Origin: G963422745 sp963422745
GTDB taxonomy: Bacteria; Actinomycetota; Acidimicrobiia; Acidimicrobiales; Aldehydirespiratoraceae
Assembly: GCA_963422745.1 (NCBI GenBank)
Contig: OY730477.1
Location: 1,054,001 to 1,118,000 of the forward strand
Direction: 5' to 3'
DNA length: 64,000 nucleotides
The translations under genes were made by a program, and so were the position numbers. Every line of letters begins with the position of its first letter. Position 1 is the stretch's first letter. The notes under the pieces were generated by a model that was not told where the DNA came from, did no database searches, and saw only the letters and a program-made list of their open reading frames with translations. Of this stretch, positions 9,451 to 18,063 are shown in pieces.

Positions 9451-9847
9451 GCGGTGAGATAATTCCTTCTGAACCTGCTCGGCTGACTCAGGTCTCGCAC
9501 TCCCAAGTCGACAGCATTCCTATCAGGCCAAACAATGTTCAACTCCACACGATCAACCAACTGCCGCCGTGTCAACGAGGTCCATACTGCATTGGAACGC
9601 TGGCATCCAACATCAACCCCCTGAGTCCCTTCCCGGCTCCGGTGATCCTCAAGAAGGCATCACAGCACTGGCACCCCAGGACGGCAAGTCGTCACAGGAA
9701 TTGCACGGCTTGTTGGGGCAACCCTTTGCGGGCAACCGAGTATGGTGTAGGATCACCTGAGCGCTGTCGGCTCGGGAGTCGATCCTGATCGTTATGGCTG
9801 GGCCCCGGTGTTTGTCTATCTCATCCTAACGAACAGGAGATCACCAA
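9451..9847. other. Intergenic region, no gene seen
   Basis: 397 bp between protease 2 and the next secreted protein. The end holds AGGAGATCACCAA just before ATG 9848, a strong ribosome binding site, unlike the leaderless protease genes. Nothing else stands out. Confidence 0.55.
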
Positions 9848-10708
9848 ATGAGAAAGTTGCTGACCGTACTTCTAGGGTTTGCCTTGGCGGTATCGGTTGT
9901 TAGCCCTGCCGTGGCAGGTCCCGTGGCGGGTCCTTTAGCTCAAACAAGTCCGACTGAAGGCAGTACGCTGACAGCTACCGAGGCTGGCACCCTGGCGGGC
10001 CACTGGGCCCAGTTTGATAAGCTTCGGGATGAAGTGGACAAAGATTCAAGCTGGCCTGACGATGCGGACAATCCAGTATTTTCGAGCGTCGTAGCTAACG
10101 TAAGAAGTATACTTCGCGACTATTTCCGAGAGAACGTCGAAAGCAAAAGCCCATGGATCTGTACCCAACATAACGCGAATCCGGACAGTGATGAAGCGGT
10201 CGAAGCCATGTTTAACCCCACTGTTACTAGTCTCCGCACCACCGTATACCAGAAGCTTGGTTGTCCCTGGCCTGAAGAAGAGTACGCTGAGTGGGTATCA
10301 TTTTATACCAGTTTCAGGTCGGCTTTCTACTCAGTGGCTCCGAGGGTCATGCCATATCCTGAGGCTCCCTCCCTGATGAAAAATTATGGGGCCCAAGCAG
10401 AATTCGGTGCCAAAGTTGGGCAGTTGCTCTATCTGCATTCGAAGCTTGAGGAGCAGCTTCCAACCAGCCTGGTAACAGATTTTGCGGCGGAGACCACCAG
10501 GTTCCACAGCAAGATCGCCCAAGTTATAGATGCCACGGTTTGTCCCCTAGACAGCGGAGATGGAGATGCGGCGTTAGAAGCCTTGTTGAACGGTAAGTCT
10601 CGTCGAGATATTTACAAGATTCTTGGCCAACCATGGCCAGCTTCGCGCTGGGTGACGTGGGATCAGTTGCACAAGGCTTTCACCAAGGTGAACACCACAG
10701 CAATGTGA
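9848..10708 (+). CDS. Secreted protein of unknown function with two duplicated halves
   Basis: 286 residues beginning with a clear signal peptide (MRKLLTVLLGFALAVSVVSP, cleavage near AVAG). The mature part is an internal duplication. Residues about 45-165 and 175-283 each contain an amphipathic helical stretch, a Cys-containing turn (ICTQ / VCPL), an acidic loop, an E-A-hydrophobic helix, and the motif K-L/I-G-x-P-W-P followed by W-V-(S/T). I do not recognise a family. It has its own Shine-Dalgarno sequence and a strong hairpin after the stop, so it is a single-gene unit. Its place downstream of two secreted proteases makes an extracellular partner, inhibitor or substrate possible; this is only context. 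Confidence 0.8.
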   Translation: MRKLLTVLLGFALAVSVVSPAVAGPVAGPLAQTSPTEGSTLTATEAGTLAGHWAQFDKLRDEVDKDSSWPDDADNPVFSSVVANVRSILRDYFRENVESKSPWICTQHNANPDSDEAVEAMFNPTVTSLRTTVYQKLGCPWPEEEYAEWVSFYTSFRSAFYSVAPRVMPYPEAPSLMKNYGAQAEFGAKVGQLLYLHSKLEEQLPTSLVTDFAAETTRFHSKIAQVIDATVCPLDSGDGDAALEALLNGKSRRDIYKILGQPWPASRWVTWDQLHKAFTKVNTTAM

Positions 10709-10718
10709 CTCAGCGGAC

Positions 10719-10747
10719 AGCGGCCGGTTCACGTGAGACCGGCCGCT
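10719..10747 (+). terminator. Hairpin terminator after the secreted protein
   Basis: AGCGGCCGGT and ACCGGCCGCT form a perfect 10-bp stem with a 9-base loop, 10 bases after the stop. The T-tract is weak (CCCGGTTTCG), as is common in high-GC actinobacteria. Confidence 0.75.
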
Positions 10748-11170
10748 CCCGGTTTCGATGATCTAACGTTTGATGCGCGGACGTTTGAGCCCGGCCGGGG
10801 TTGATCACCTGGCCCGGCAGGCACCGCCGGGAGAATATGCTGCGCTGGACCAACCATCTCTGTTTCAAGCTCCGGCGACGACTTGATCGGGTGGCTCGAT
10901 TTGGATCCGACTGGATCGGTCGACGACTGGTCGGACGATTGCCATAGTGACGATCAATCTGCTGAGGTTCTGGCCTGTCTTGTAGCCATATCGCGAACCG
11001 AGCGGGACGAAGTGCCTCTCATTGAACTGTCCCGAGCTGAATCAAAGGACTGGACGCGCCGCTGGACAACCGCCTGCGTGCATGACTTCTCGGCTGATCG
11101 GAGAGACTCACCGCCGTTCTGGGTCATGCCGACACAGCACCTTTTGTTTGGCTAGTGCTGCGGTTGATGG
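10748..11170. other. Intergenic region, no gene supported
   Basis: An acidic 90-codon frame starts at TTG 10883 on the plus strand. It has no ribosome binding site and no recognisable motif, so I do not call it. Confidence 0.5.
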
Positions 11171-11199
11171 TTGGCGGTGGCCGCCACGCCCGCTATCGT
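11171..11199 (+). promoter_or_regulatory. Candidate promoter of tRNA-fMet
   Basis: TTGGCG (11171-11176) and TATCGT (11194-11199) are 17 bp apart, ending 6 nt before the tRNA 5' end. Confidence 0.5.
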
Positions 11200-11205
11200 T
11201 GGCGA

Positions 11206-11282
<77 letters not shown>

Positions 11283-11290
11283 ATCAAGAG

Positions 11291-11316
11291 GCCCGGAATC
11301 TCAACGGTTTCCGGGC
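11291..11316 (+). terminator. Intrinsic terminator of the tRNA gene
   Basis: GCCCGGAA and TTCCGGGC form an 8-bp stem with a 10-base loop, followed by TTCT, 8 nt after the tRNA end. Confidence 0.8.
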
Positions 11317-11544
11317 TTCTCCGCGTCTGTGGAAAACCCTGCCTCAGGGGATCCATGCAACAAATATGCACCATGCGAAACGCGAAGTGCCGCGTTTTCG
11401 GGTTCGCGCATCACTGAGCACTCCTGTGATCTCGCGCGGAGAGTGGCGGCCGCGCGCGGCCCAAAGATCGTTGAGATTCTTGTAGCGCGATCGCCGATCC
11501 GGTGTCCCTGGGTTGGGCATGGATCACACGTCGGGTCGGCAGCG

Positions 11545-12284
11545 ATGAAGGTGCTCGTCATCGGAGCGTCGGGACTGTTCGTGGTGCTGTTGTTAGGTGC
11601 GCTGGTGCTCGTCGCGTTCGTGACTGTCGCGGCCGGTGGGGCAGGGACGGCGTCGGCTGCGGTGACCGTTTCGAACCCATATCTGTCCGGACGGTCAGGT
11701 CGAAGACATTGAGTCTGCGATCTTCGACTACAACCGGTCGCGCCGATACGTGGCGGATGTTCTGGCCTGGGCACGCGTATACACCGGCCCGCTCGCCTCG
11801 GCGGCGGTACCGGTCGCCGGGTACGCGCTCCCGGTCGCGGCCGCGCTGGTGAGCGACGCAATTCTCTTGCGTTCGCATCACGATTACCCAGCCTGGGATG
11901 CACCGGTGCCGGTCGGGTTGCCTTTGTCCGCGATGGTTCCCGGAACGGTCACAACGACGCGGGCCAGCGTCTACCCAGCTGATCCGAACAGGTGCGGTAA
12001 CACCGTGTCCCTCGCTGGTGTCGACGGCGTTGCCTACACCCACTGCCACCTGTCGGCGGTCGCGGTAGAGAACGGCCGAGTCGTCGACGCCGGAACTCTG
12101 CTCGGTCTCAGTGGCGGAGTCCCCGGCACGGTCGGAGCGGGAAACACGACCGGACCATACCTGCACCCCGCCGGCCGCGTGGGCGGCGGGTCTGTCTGTC
12201 CGCAGCCATTGCTGTTGGCGATCGCCCGCGGCACACCGATCAACCCGGCTGTTGCTCCAGCAGCCGGGTGTGTCACGGGCCGAG
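11545..12284 (+). pseudogene. Degraded peptidoglycan hydrolase (M23) of conjugative-element type
   Basis: ATG 11545 opens a membrane-anchor segment (MKVLVIGASGLFVVLLLGAL) that leaves frame near 11690. The next frame gives the tail of a transglycosylase-like section (DIESAIFDYNRSRRYVADVLAWA), then an M23 domain: HHDYPAWDAPVPVG, CGNTVSLAG, YTHCHLSA, GNTTGPYLHP, VCPQPLLLAI. The usual GPHLH motif is altered to GPYLH. Most of a lytic transglycosylase domain seems deleted between anchor and M23. Proteins of this architecture cut cell wall for actinobacterial conjugation. The gene is dead by frameshift and deletion and lies 260 bp beyond the tRNA. Confidence 0.7.
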
Positions 12285-12350
12285 ATGATCTTCCTCACCG
12301 AGGAGCAGGTGATGGCGCTCGCGGAGGAGATCGAAGATCCGCGTCACCGC
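12272..12350 (+). pseudogene. Tyrosine recombinase (integrase) fragment
   Basis: About 26 codons read SRAEMIFLTEEQVMALAEEI, which resembles the junction between the core-binding and catalytic domains of phage/ICE integrases (R-x-x-x-x-F-L-T-x-E-x-V-x-x-L-A-x-x-I). It is joined directly to the M23 remnant and lost after 12350. Together with the tRNA it marks the scar of an integrated element. Confidence 0.5.
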
Positions 12351-12378
12351 CGTCGTTGGTCTGGTGTTCGGATGTCGA

Positions 12379-12783
12379 CTATGGCGCTGCGAGGGCGGGG
12401 TCGTCTTCGACGAGGTCCCATGCTGGATCGAGTTGCCGGTCGGTCTGTAGGCCGTCGGATTGGGCCCAGTCGCCTTCATAGCCTGAGCGCTGGAAGTCCT
12501 CCATCGCCGCGGTCAGGGACCCAGCGGCAAGCTGGCTCGTCACCGACAACATGTCGTCGTGGACGCCAAGGGCCTTGGCGAAGGCCTCGAGGCGGCTATG
12601 AATATCGGTCGGGATCTCTTTGAGCAAGAGCGCGCCGATCAACATGACGTGCAGGATTCGTATCCGCCACGGAGCAGCTCGACGGGCAAGAGCCTCGGCG
12701 AGTCTTTCAGGGCTGGTCTCAGGAGACGAGTACAGGTCAAAGCGATAGCCCGTCATCGAATGAGCGATGGCGGCAACCGACAT
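12379..12783 (-). pseudogene. Hypothetical protein, probably C-terminally truncated
   Basis: 134 codons beginning MSVAAIAHSMTGYRFDLYSS and ending abruptly after WDLVEDDPALAAP. The middle is helical (SRLEAFAKALGVHDDML, LTAAMEDFQRSGYEGDW). I do not recognise a named family. The stop sits beside the integrase scrap, so the likely explanation is truncation by the element's insertion or excision. It could instead be a short complete protein. Confidence 0.5.
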
Positions 12784-12904
12784 TTCCTGGAGGTCGGTGA
12801 GGTGCTTCGGCCCCCAAGCGCAGAGGCGAACGCTCCGCTAACGATCCTGACCTCGTCCTATGTGGGGTCATCCCAGTTCGCGTTGTCGTTGGTCGGTATT
12901 GCGG

Positions 12905-13393
12905 TCATAGGGTCTCTTCTGGGCAGGGCTGACAGGCTGCGTCCTCGACTCGACCGAGGAGCGAGACCAGCAGGTCGACCTCATCCGCCGTCAGTGTTTG
13001 GTGGATGACTCGATCGACGATTGCGGTGAGCCGCGGCGCGAAGTCGGCGACGACGTCGCGGCCGGGAGGTGTCAGGCAGACTTGGGAGGCGCGCCGGTCC
13101 TCGGGGTCGGGGCTGCGCTCGACCAGTCCGGCCGCAGCGGCCCGGTCGATCGTTCTGGAGATGTGACTGGGGCTCTTCAACAGCTGTCGGCTCAGCTCGA
13201 CGGCGCGCAGCCGACCGTCGGGTGCCTGGTCGAGTCGAGTGAGTAGGTCAAGGATTGTTGGGTCGTGGCCTGTCGGGGCGACCGCTTCGATGTCGATGAG
13301 GCGCGCCACGGCTGTCTGTGCGGAGAGCATGGCCCCTGTGGCGCGGAGCGTTTCCTGCCGGAGCACGTTCCTTGGCGTTCGTGAAGGTGTCAT
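12905..13393 (-). CDS. MarR-family transcriptional regulator
   Basis: 162 residues with the winged-helix core of MarR proteins: an N-terminal dimerisation helix, LSRQLLKSPSHISRTIDRAAAAGLVERS (recognition helix), and the wing PEDRRASQVCLTPPG. These dimers repress neighbouring genes and release DNA on ligand binding. It is transcribed divergently from the hydrolase at 13484, and the 90-bp gap between the starts holds a 41-bp palindrome overlapping the promoter. Autorepression and control of the hydrolase are therefore very likely. Confidence 0.9.
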   Translation of the reverse strand: MTPSRTPRNVLRQETLRATGAMLSAQTAVARLIDIEAVAPTGHDPTILDLLTRLDQAPDGRLRAVELSRQLLKSPSHISRTIDRAAAAGLVERSPDPEDRRASQVCLTPPGRDVVADFAPRLTAIVDRVIHQTLTADEVDLLVSLLGRVEDAACQPCPEETL

Positions 13394-13400
13394 ACATCAC

Positions 13401-13441
13401 ACTTTAGGTGTGTTGACAATCATTGTCTACACACCTAAAGT
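13401..13441. promoter_or_regulatory. 41-bp palindromic MarR operator with embedded promoter
   Basis: ACTTTAGGTGTGT (13401-13413) and its exact complement ACACACCTAAAGT (13429-13441) enclose a second palindrome GACAAT-c-ATTGTC. Only the T at 13414 and 13428 breaks symmetry. On the plus strand TTGACA (13413-13418), 17 bp and TAAAGT (13436-13441) form a near-ideal promoter for the hydrolase. The symmetric TAGACA/TAAAGT pair faces the regulator gene. Confidence 0.85.
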
Positions 13442-13483
13442 AACAAGCTAATGCCTAGTCATCTTGCTAGCTGAGGAGCAACC

Positions 13484-14101
13484 ATGAGTACCGAAGTCGT
13501 CCGCGACCCAATGACCGATCACCTCTTGACCCCGCAGAACTCCGCGCTGGTTCTCATCGACTACCAGCCTGGCCTGATCGACGGCACAAACTCGATCGAT
13601 CGCGACATCTTGGTCAACAACGCCGTCGCGATGGCCAAGGTTGGCGTGATGTACGACATGCCCATCGTGCTCTCCACCATTGCCGTGGCTGGCGGGTTCC
13701 AGAAGGACACGATCCCCGAGATCAAAGACGTCCTCCAGGGCATCGAGACTATCGACCGTGAGCACGTGAACGCGTGGGAGCAGCCAGAGTTCCGCGCCGC
13801 CGTTGAGGCGACCGGCCGCAAGAAGCTGATCATGGGTGCTCTATGGACCGAGGTCTGCCTCGCCTACCCAGCGCTCGACCTTCTGCGCGAGGGCTACGAG
13901 GTGTACGCACTCTCAGACGTCTCCGGCGGCACCACTGTCGATGCCCACGAGCGCGGCATGCAGCGCCTCGTCCAGGCGGGTGCCGTGCCGGTTACTTGGG
14001 AAGCGGTCATGGCCGAACTGGGCCGGGTCAAAGGCTATGACATGGGCGAGTTCGTCAACCTGATGGAGACCCACCTTCCAGCCAGTATCCCGGCCAGCTG
14101 A
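13484..14101 (+). CDS. Isochorismatase-like cysteine hydrolase
   Basis: 205 residues of the isochorismatase/nicotinamidase fold, closest in length and layout to YcaC-type hydrolases. The expected triad is visible: Asp26 in LVLIDYQ, Lys114 in GRKKLIMGALW and Cys125 in TEVCLA. GAGGAGC precedes ATG 13484. The family hydrolyses amides or enol ethers of small molecules; the substrate is not readable. Its promoter lies inside the MarR palindrome, so induction by a MarR ligand is expected. The broken MFS gene follows 43 bp later and may have been its partner exporter. Confidence 0.9.
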   Translation: MSTEVVRDPMTDHLLTPQNSALVLIDYQPGLIDGTNSIDRDILVNNAVAMAKVGVMYDMPIVLSTIAVAGGFQKDTIPEIKDVLQGIETIDREHVNAWEQPEFRAAVEATGRKKLIMGALWTEVCLAYPALDLLREGYEVYALSDVSGGTTVDAHERGMQRLVQAGAVPVTWEAVMAELGRVKGYDMGEFVNLMETHLPASIPAS

Positions 14102-14144
14102 AGTAACTAGCAGCGACCGACGACGGATTGGGCCTGTGGACGAG

Positions 14145-14694
14145 ATGAGTACCGAAACCAACGCCAATGCCACCACTGAGGACCGAGGCCACCCTGCGGT
14201 CCTGGTGGTGTGCGCCGCGCTGTTCTTCGGCGTCGTCAACGGCTCCGCCATCTGGGTCGTGCTCCCGGAGATCGGCGCCAACCTCGACATCGCCGCCGGG
14301 GGACCTGTCTTGGGTACTCAGCGGCTTCTTGCTCGTCTACGGGGTCGCAATCCCGTTCTACGGGCGACTCGCCTCGCGTTTCGGCGCGCGGCCGTTGTTC
14401 TTGATCGGCCTTGGGGTGTTCGCCGTCGGGTCGGCGCTTTCTGCGATGGCGACCGGGCTCGCAACATTGCTCGCGGCTCGCACGATTCAGGCCATCGGAG
14501 GGGCCGCCGTCCCCGGCCTGGGCATGACGCTCGCCAGCCGCGCCTACCCGGAAGAGCGACGTGGGTTTGTGCTCGGCATCGTCAGCGCCACGATGGGCGT
14601 TGGCGCTGCAGCAGGTCCTCTGGGAGCAGGGATCATCTCTGAGCTTGCGGGAGGGAAACGGATGGAAACGGTCCTGCGGAGTGAGTCAGCGTGA
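14145..14694 (+). pseudogene. Frameshifted, truncated MFS exporter
   Basis: The gene starts at ATG 14145 (MSTETNANATTED) with a first membrane helix (LVVCAALFFGVVNGSAIWVV). At the GGGGG run 14298-14302 the frame breaks; the next frame continues DLSWVLSGFLLVYGVAIPFYGRL and four further helices typical of DHA-type drug exporters. It then ends after GIISELAGGKRMETV, about a third of normal length. Both the indel and the missing C-terminal two thirds argue for a dead gene. The last bases match a 22-bp sequence repeated at 20080. Confidence 0.8.
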
Positions 14695-14704
14695 CGCTGA
14701 GCCA
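14683..14704. repeat. 22-bp dispersed repeat (partner at 20080-20101)
   Basis: GAGTCA-R-CGT-S-ACGCTGAGCCA occurs here and at 20080-20101 with two differences. This copy sits exactly at the truncated end of the MFS pseudogene, so it may mark a breakpoint. Confidence 0.55.
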
Positions 14705-14883
14705 GGCCGACACGTTGAGCGGCGGGCATGTCGCCAAGGTTGGCCCTGCTGCCGATCTGTCATGGGGAATCCGTATCTGGACGGTGAAACTCAAGGGTCA
14801 GCGGCGACACCCGGGACCGTAGACGGCGCGACTACGGAGCGGATCTGCGTGAGGCGCTTGCGGTTCTGTGCGCGTTGGGGTCT

Positions 14884-15708
14884 TCAGCTGAGGAGTGCTG
14901 CTGCGAGGAGGGCGGTGACGATGCCTGCGATCTGGTGGGGTCGGATGTGTTCGTGGAGGACGATGACGGCGAGGGCGATCGTGGTGGCGGGGAATAGGCT
15001 GACGAGTGCGCCGATGATGGCGAGGTCGCCGTCTTGGACAGCCCAGAGAAACAGTCCGTTGGCGGTCATGTCGAGTGTCCCGACGGCGCTGGCCGGGAGA
15101 AATGTCGCTCGACCGTTCGTGGCGTGTGGTCTGCGTCGAGCGAGGGCGATCGCAATGAGGATGGTGACGGAGAGGGCGCGTGCTGCCACGAGAGGCGCGG
15201 CGCCAGCGTCGTCGGGGGTTTGGGCAAGGCAGGCGAAGAAGGCTCCGAACCCGAGGCCCGCGCCGATGGCGATCGTGAGCGAGCGGCGATCGTCGGCGAG
15301 TTTCCATGCGCCGTCGGCGATCATCCAGACCGCAACGGGTGTGAGGGCGATACCGATCGCGGCCAGTGTTCCGGGGCGTTCTCCGGTGGCGAGACCGACT
15401 GCTACCGGCACCACTGCGGCCATGACCGCGCTCACGGGACTCACGAGTCGGTTCGGTCCGGTTGCGAGTCCGTGGTAGAGCAAGAGCAGGCCCACCAGAC
15501 CAGCAGACCCGCCAACGGCGCCCCAGGCGACCGCTTCAACCGACCACGACGTTGCGACGATGGCGGCCAGTCCGCACGCCAAGGCACCACCGACGATGTT
15601 GGCGATCATCGTGACTGTCATCACTGGAGCGCGAGAGGTCGCCCTGCCTCCGAGGAAGTCCGCCACGCCGAACACTGCGGCGGCGCCGAGCGCCAACATC
15701 GATGACAT
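14884..15708 (-). CDS. EamA/DMT-family transporter
   Basis: 274 residues with ten hydrophobic segments in two homologous halves, the pattern of drug/metabolite transporters. The first half carries GVADFLGGRATSRAP and the second GTLDMTANGLFLWAV, with the usual E-x-x-x-P-like turn replaced by HEHIRPHQIAG near the end. The start ATG 15708 is 3 nt after the stop of the upstream XRE-cupin gene (TGAgcgATG), so the two are translationally coupled. The regulator probably controls this exporter; the substrate is unknown. Confidence 0.85.
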   Translation of the reverse strand: MSSMLALGAAAVFGVADFLGGRATSRAPVMTVTMIANIVGGALACGLAAIVATSWSVEAVAWGAVGGSAGLVGLLLLYHGLATGPNRLVSPVSAVMAAVVPVAVGLATGERPGTLAAIGIALTPVAVWMIADGAWKLADDRRSLTIAIGAGLGFGAFFACLAQTPDDAGAAPLVAARALSVTILIAIALARRRPHATNGRATFLPASAVGTLDMTANGLFLWAVQDGDLAIIGALVSLFPATTIALAVIVLHEHIRPHQIAGIVTALLAAALLS

Positions 15709-15711
15709 CGC

Positions 15712-16260
15712 TCAGGCACCAATCGGGTCGTAGACAGCAAGCGTGAACACGACACGAGCGCGACCGTTGTTGCTGTAGCGGTGCGGGCGGTCAGCAGCGA
15801 ACGCAACTGCTTCGCCCCGTCGGACGACCACGGACTCAGTGCCGACCTCGACGTTCAGTTGTCCTGATTGAACGTGAATGCACTCAAGGCTGTCGGAGAC
15901 GTGCGCTTCGGAGCTGCGCGACTCCCCGGGTTGAAGTTCCCACCGCCACAGCTCGAGCGGACCGTGTGCCGCCGCGAGTTCTGCGCTGCTGCCATCAGCG
16001 GTGGACCACATAGGCCTCGGCGCGTTCGGGCCGACGAACGTGGCAGCGGTTACGTCGCCCTCGAGAAGGTCGGCAAGGTCGATACTGAAGCCGCCAGCAA
16101 CGGCGAGCATCGTCGAGAGCGATGGGTTGGCTTCCCCTTGCTCGATTTGAACCAGCAGCCGTCGGCTGATCCCAAGCCGGGCTGCGGCTGCATCAAGTGT
16201 CCAACCTCGCTGCGCCCGCTGCCGACCGACAACGACTCCGAGTGATTCCGCTGCATTCAT
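15712..16260 (-). CDS. XRE-type HTH regulator with C-terminal cupin
   Basis: 182 residues. An N-terminal helix-turn-helix (residues about 8-62; LDAAAARLGISRRLLVQIEQGEANPSLSTM) is joined to a cupin barrel (about 100-180; ELQPGESRSSEAH, RRGEAVAFAADRPHRYSN). Such proteins sense small ligands and often regulate an adjacent transporter. I start at ATG 16260, because TATAAT on this strand (16267-16272) ends 6 nt before it. The GTG at 16278 lies upstream of the -10 box and would be untranscribed. It is coupled to the EamA gene. Confidence 0.88.
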   Translation of the reverse strand: MNAAESLGVVVGRQRAQRGWTLDAAAARLGISRRLLVQIEQGEANPSLSTMLAVAGGFSIDLADLLEGDVTAATFVGPNAPRPMWSTADGSSAELAAAHGPLELWRWELQPGESRSSEAHVSDSLECIHVQSGQLNVEVGTESVVVRRGEAVAFAADRPHRYSNNGRARVVFTLAVYDPIGA

Positions 16261-16272
16261 AAATGCATTATA
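16252..16272 (-). promoter_or_regulatory. Leaderless promoter and overlapping operator
   Basis: TATAAT (minus strand, 16267-16272) is 6 nt from ATG 16260. TGCATT-cata-AATGCA (16252-16267) is a palindrome covering the start codon, and TGCA-gtataa-TGCA overlaps the -10 box. This suggests autoregulation by the XRE protein. Confidence 0.6.
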
Positions 16273-16345
16273 CTGCACTCATGGGCGCGGATCAGTCCCC
16301 GGCCGGGAGGGTTGGGCCAGGGACTGATCAGGGTCGTCGTGTTGG

Positions 16346-17947
16346 TCAGCCGCCGCCTCCTTCATTGCCGTCCTCGTGGCTGGCGCCTTCGTTGGCTTCG
16401 CTGGCACCCGCTTCGGATCCATCGCTTGCCGTTTGGCCAATGCAGGGCGAAGACTCGGGGTGGAGGCTGTATGTATCAGGTGTGATCGGGTCAGCGGAGA
16501 GCACCATGTTGAGCGTCTGGCCTGGGTTGAGGTCTACGCCAACGGTCGGGCCGAGCTCTATGATTGTTCCGTTGGCGGCCATGTGAACCTCGAGGCGTGA
16601 GGCGCAGACGGTTTGGTTCGTGTTGTTGGTGACTGTGCCGACGAACGCCTGTGTGGTTGGGTCGAAGGCGATGTTGTAGTCGAGGTTGTTGAAGTTGCCG
16701 GTTGCGGGCTGATCGACTGGCGTGGAGAGAGAAATCTCCTCCCCGGCATCTGCTCCACCCTCGCTGCCTGAGCCTTCGTGGCCAGCTCCTTCGCCGCTGC
16801 TCTCGTTGCCGCCTTCGGTGCCTGAACCTTCGCCTCCCTCGCCCGCGTCGGACACGACGGTCGTGCAAGAGAAGGTCTCGGCTTCGGCCTGCCACTGCGT
16901 GAACGGGTTTGTCGGGGCGTCGAGGGTGAAGTCGGCTCGTCCTCGAAGATCGAGGGAGGGGATGAGCACGCTCTGGCCGCCGGCTTGCCCGTCGACGGTG
17001 ACGTTGATGGAGGTGTTGCAGAAGCCTTCGTTGGCTTCGTTCCTTACTCGGCCGACGAACTGATCCTTGGTGGCGTCGTAAGTGATGGCCAGTTCTAGGT
17101 CGTTCAGCTTGCCGGCGTAGGAGTCGTCGACAGCGAGTGCCTGAGTGGCATGGATGCCCCGGCTGACACCAGCGCTGGTGAGGTGCGTCGTCGTTCCGGG
17201 CGCCGCTGCTGAACCTTCGCTCGCGCCTTCAGCACCCTCGCTCCCGGCGCCTTTTGCGTCTTCGTTGTGGTTGGCGCCTTTTGCGTCTTCGTTGTGGTTG
17301 GCGCCTTTTGCGTCTTCGTTGTGGTTGGCGCCTTCGCCGCTTTCGTTGTGGTTGGCGCCTTCTGCGCCTTCGCCGCCGTCGCCGCTTTCGGCGGCGCCGA
17401 CTTCAGCATGCGCGCTCCAGGTGTCAAACGCCTCGGCAGTTGACGGGAGAGTGAGGTCGATGACCTCGCCGGGGCCAAGATCTGTCGGTGTGGTCGGACC
17501 GAGTTCGGTTCCGCTGGAAAGGTGAACCTCAACGCGAGCCCGGGTGAGGGTCTGATTTGTCGTGTTTTCGACGGTGCCTACGAAGGCGTTGTTGGCGGAG
17601 TCGAAGCTCAGCTGCAGGCGTGCACCGTTGACGTTCTCGTCGTAGATCTCGGTTGGGGTGAGCAGCGTGACGTTGCCGCCCTCTGCTGCTTCGCCCTGGC
17701 CAGCTTCGCCAGCGTGACCGGCTTCTGCTGCTTCGCCATGGCCGCTACCTTCGGCGCTCTCGGCAGCCTCGCCAGCGCTGCCAACTGGTTCGGTGTCGTC
17801 GCTGCAAGCCCCAAGGGTGAGGGCAAGTGCGATCGCAGCGGCGGCGCTTGTGGCGGCGAGTCGTTTGCGGCTGCCGCCGATGGCTTTGAGGATGGGCCTG
17901 TTGTTGGGATCCTCCTTGGTGTTCGTGGTCTCCCATTCGGGGGTCAT
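16346..17947 (-). CDS. Lipoprotein with three beta-sandwich-like repeats and Gly/Glu/Ser-rich linkers
   Basis: 533 residues. A basic N-terminus, hydrophobic segment and lipobox (LTLGACSDD) indicate a lipoprotein. Three similar domains follow, each with the pattern hydrophobic-F/Y-D-x-x-x-x-x-F-V-G-x-V-x-N-x-(T/A)-N-(Q/E) and a later L-G-P or P-S-x-D-L-x-P-G step. This resembles FxLYD-type extracellular modules. Linkers rich in G, E, S, A separate them, including four 9-residue units around GANHNEDAK. Cys pairs occur only in domains 2 and 3. AAGGAG 8 nt before ATG 17947 sets the start. It lies 110 bp downstream of a sensor kinase gene whose outer loop has similar composition. A surface sensor or adhesion role is inference. 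Confidence 0.82.
   Translation of the reverse strand: MTPEWETTNTKEDPNNRPILKAIGGSRKRLAATSAAAAIALALTLGACSDDTEPVGSAGEAAESAEGSGHGEAAEAGHAGEAGQGEAAEGGNVTLLTPTEIYDENVNGARLQLSFDSANNAFVGTVENTTNQTLTRARVEVHLSSGTELGPTTPTDLGPGEVIDLTLPSTAEAFDTWSAHAEVGAAESGDGGEGAEGANHNESGEGANHNEDAKGANHNEDAKGANHNEDAKGAGSEGAEGASEGSAAAPGTTTHLTSAGVSRGIHATQALAVDDSYAGKLNDLELAITYDATKDQFVGRVRNEANEGFCNTSINVTVDGQAGGQSVLIPSLDLRGRADFTLDAPTNPFTQWQAEAETFSCTTVVSDAGEGGEGSGTEGGNESSGEGAGHEGSGSEGGADAGEEISLSTPVDQPATGNFNNLDYNIAFDPTTQAFVGTVTNNTNQTVCASRLEVHMAANGTIIELGPTVGVDLNPGQTLNMVLSADPITPDTYSLHPESSPCIGQTASDGSEAGASEANEGASHEDGNEGGGG
17246..17353 (-). repeat. 27-bp tandem repeat, four units
   Basis: Units start at 17246, 17273, 17300 and 17327; the first three are identical (GGCGCCTTTTGCGTC...) and the fourth has several changes. 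Each encodes nine residues (GANHNEDAK) in the first linker of the lipoprotein. Confidence 0.9.
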
Positions 17948-18024
17948 TGTCTGCACTCCTTGGTGTGTGATGTAGGGCCCCGGGGTGGGGCTCTTGTGTA
18001 TGGATCACACGTTGGAGCAGGAGC

Positions 18025-18063
18025 GGTTAAACCTTCCCTAGAACGCGTCCAGTCGGTTTAACC
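18025..18063. promoter_or_regulatory. Inverted 9-bp pair between kinase and lipoprotein genes
   Basis: GGTTAAACC (18025-18033) and GGTTTAACC (18055-18063) are exact complements, centred 30 bp apart (about three helical turns). They lie 78-116 bp upstream of the lipoprotein start; the second overlaps the kinase stop. A response-regulator site is plausible; a long-loop terminator is the alternative. Confidence 0.5.

Noticed and set aside
12111..12623. 170-codon plus-strand frame
   Set aside because: Only its middle 26 codons resemble an integrase; the rest is antisense to the truncated gene at 12379.
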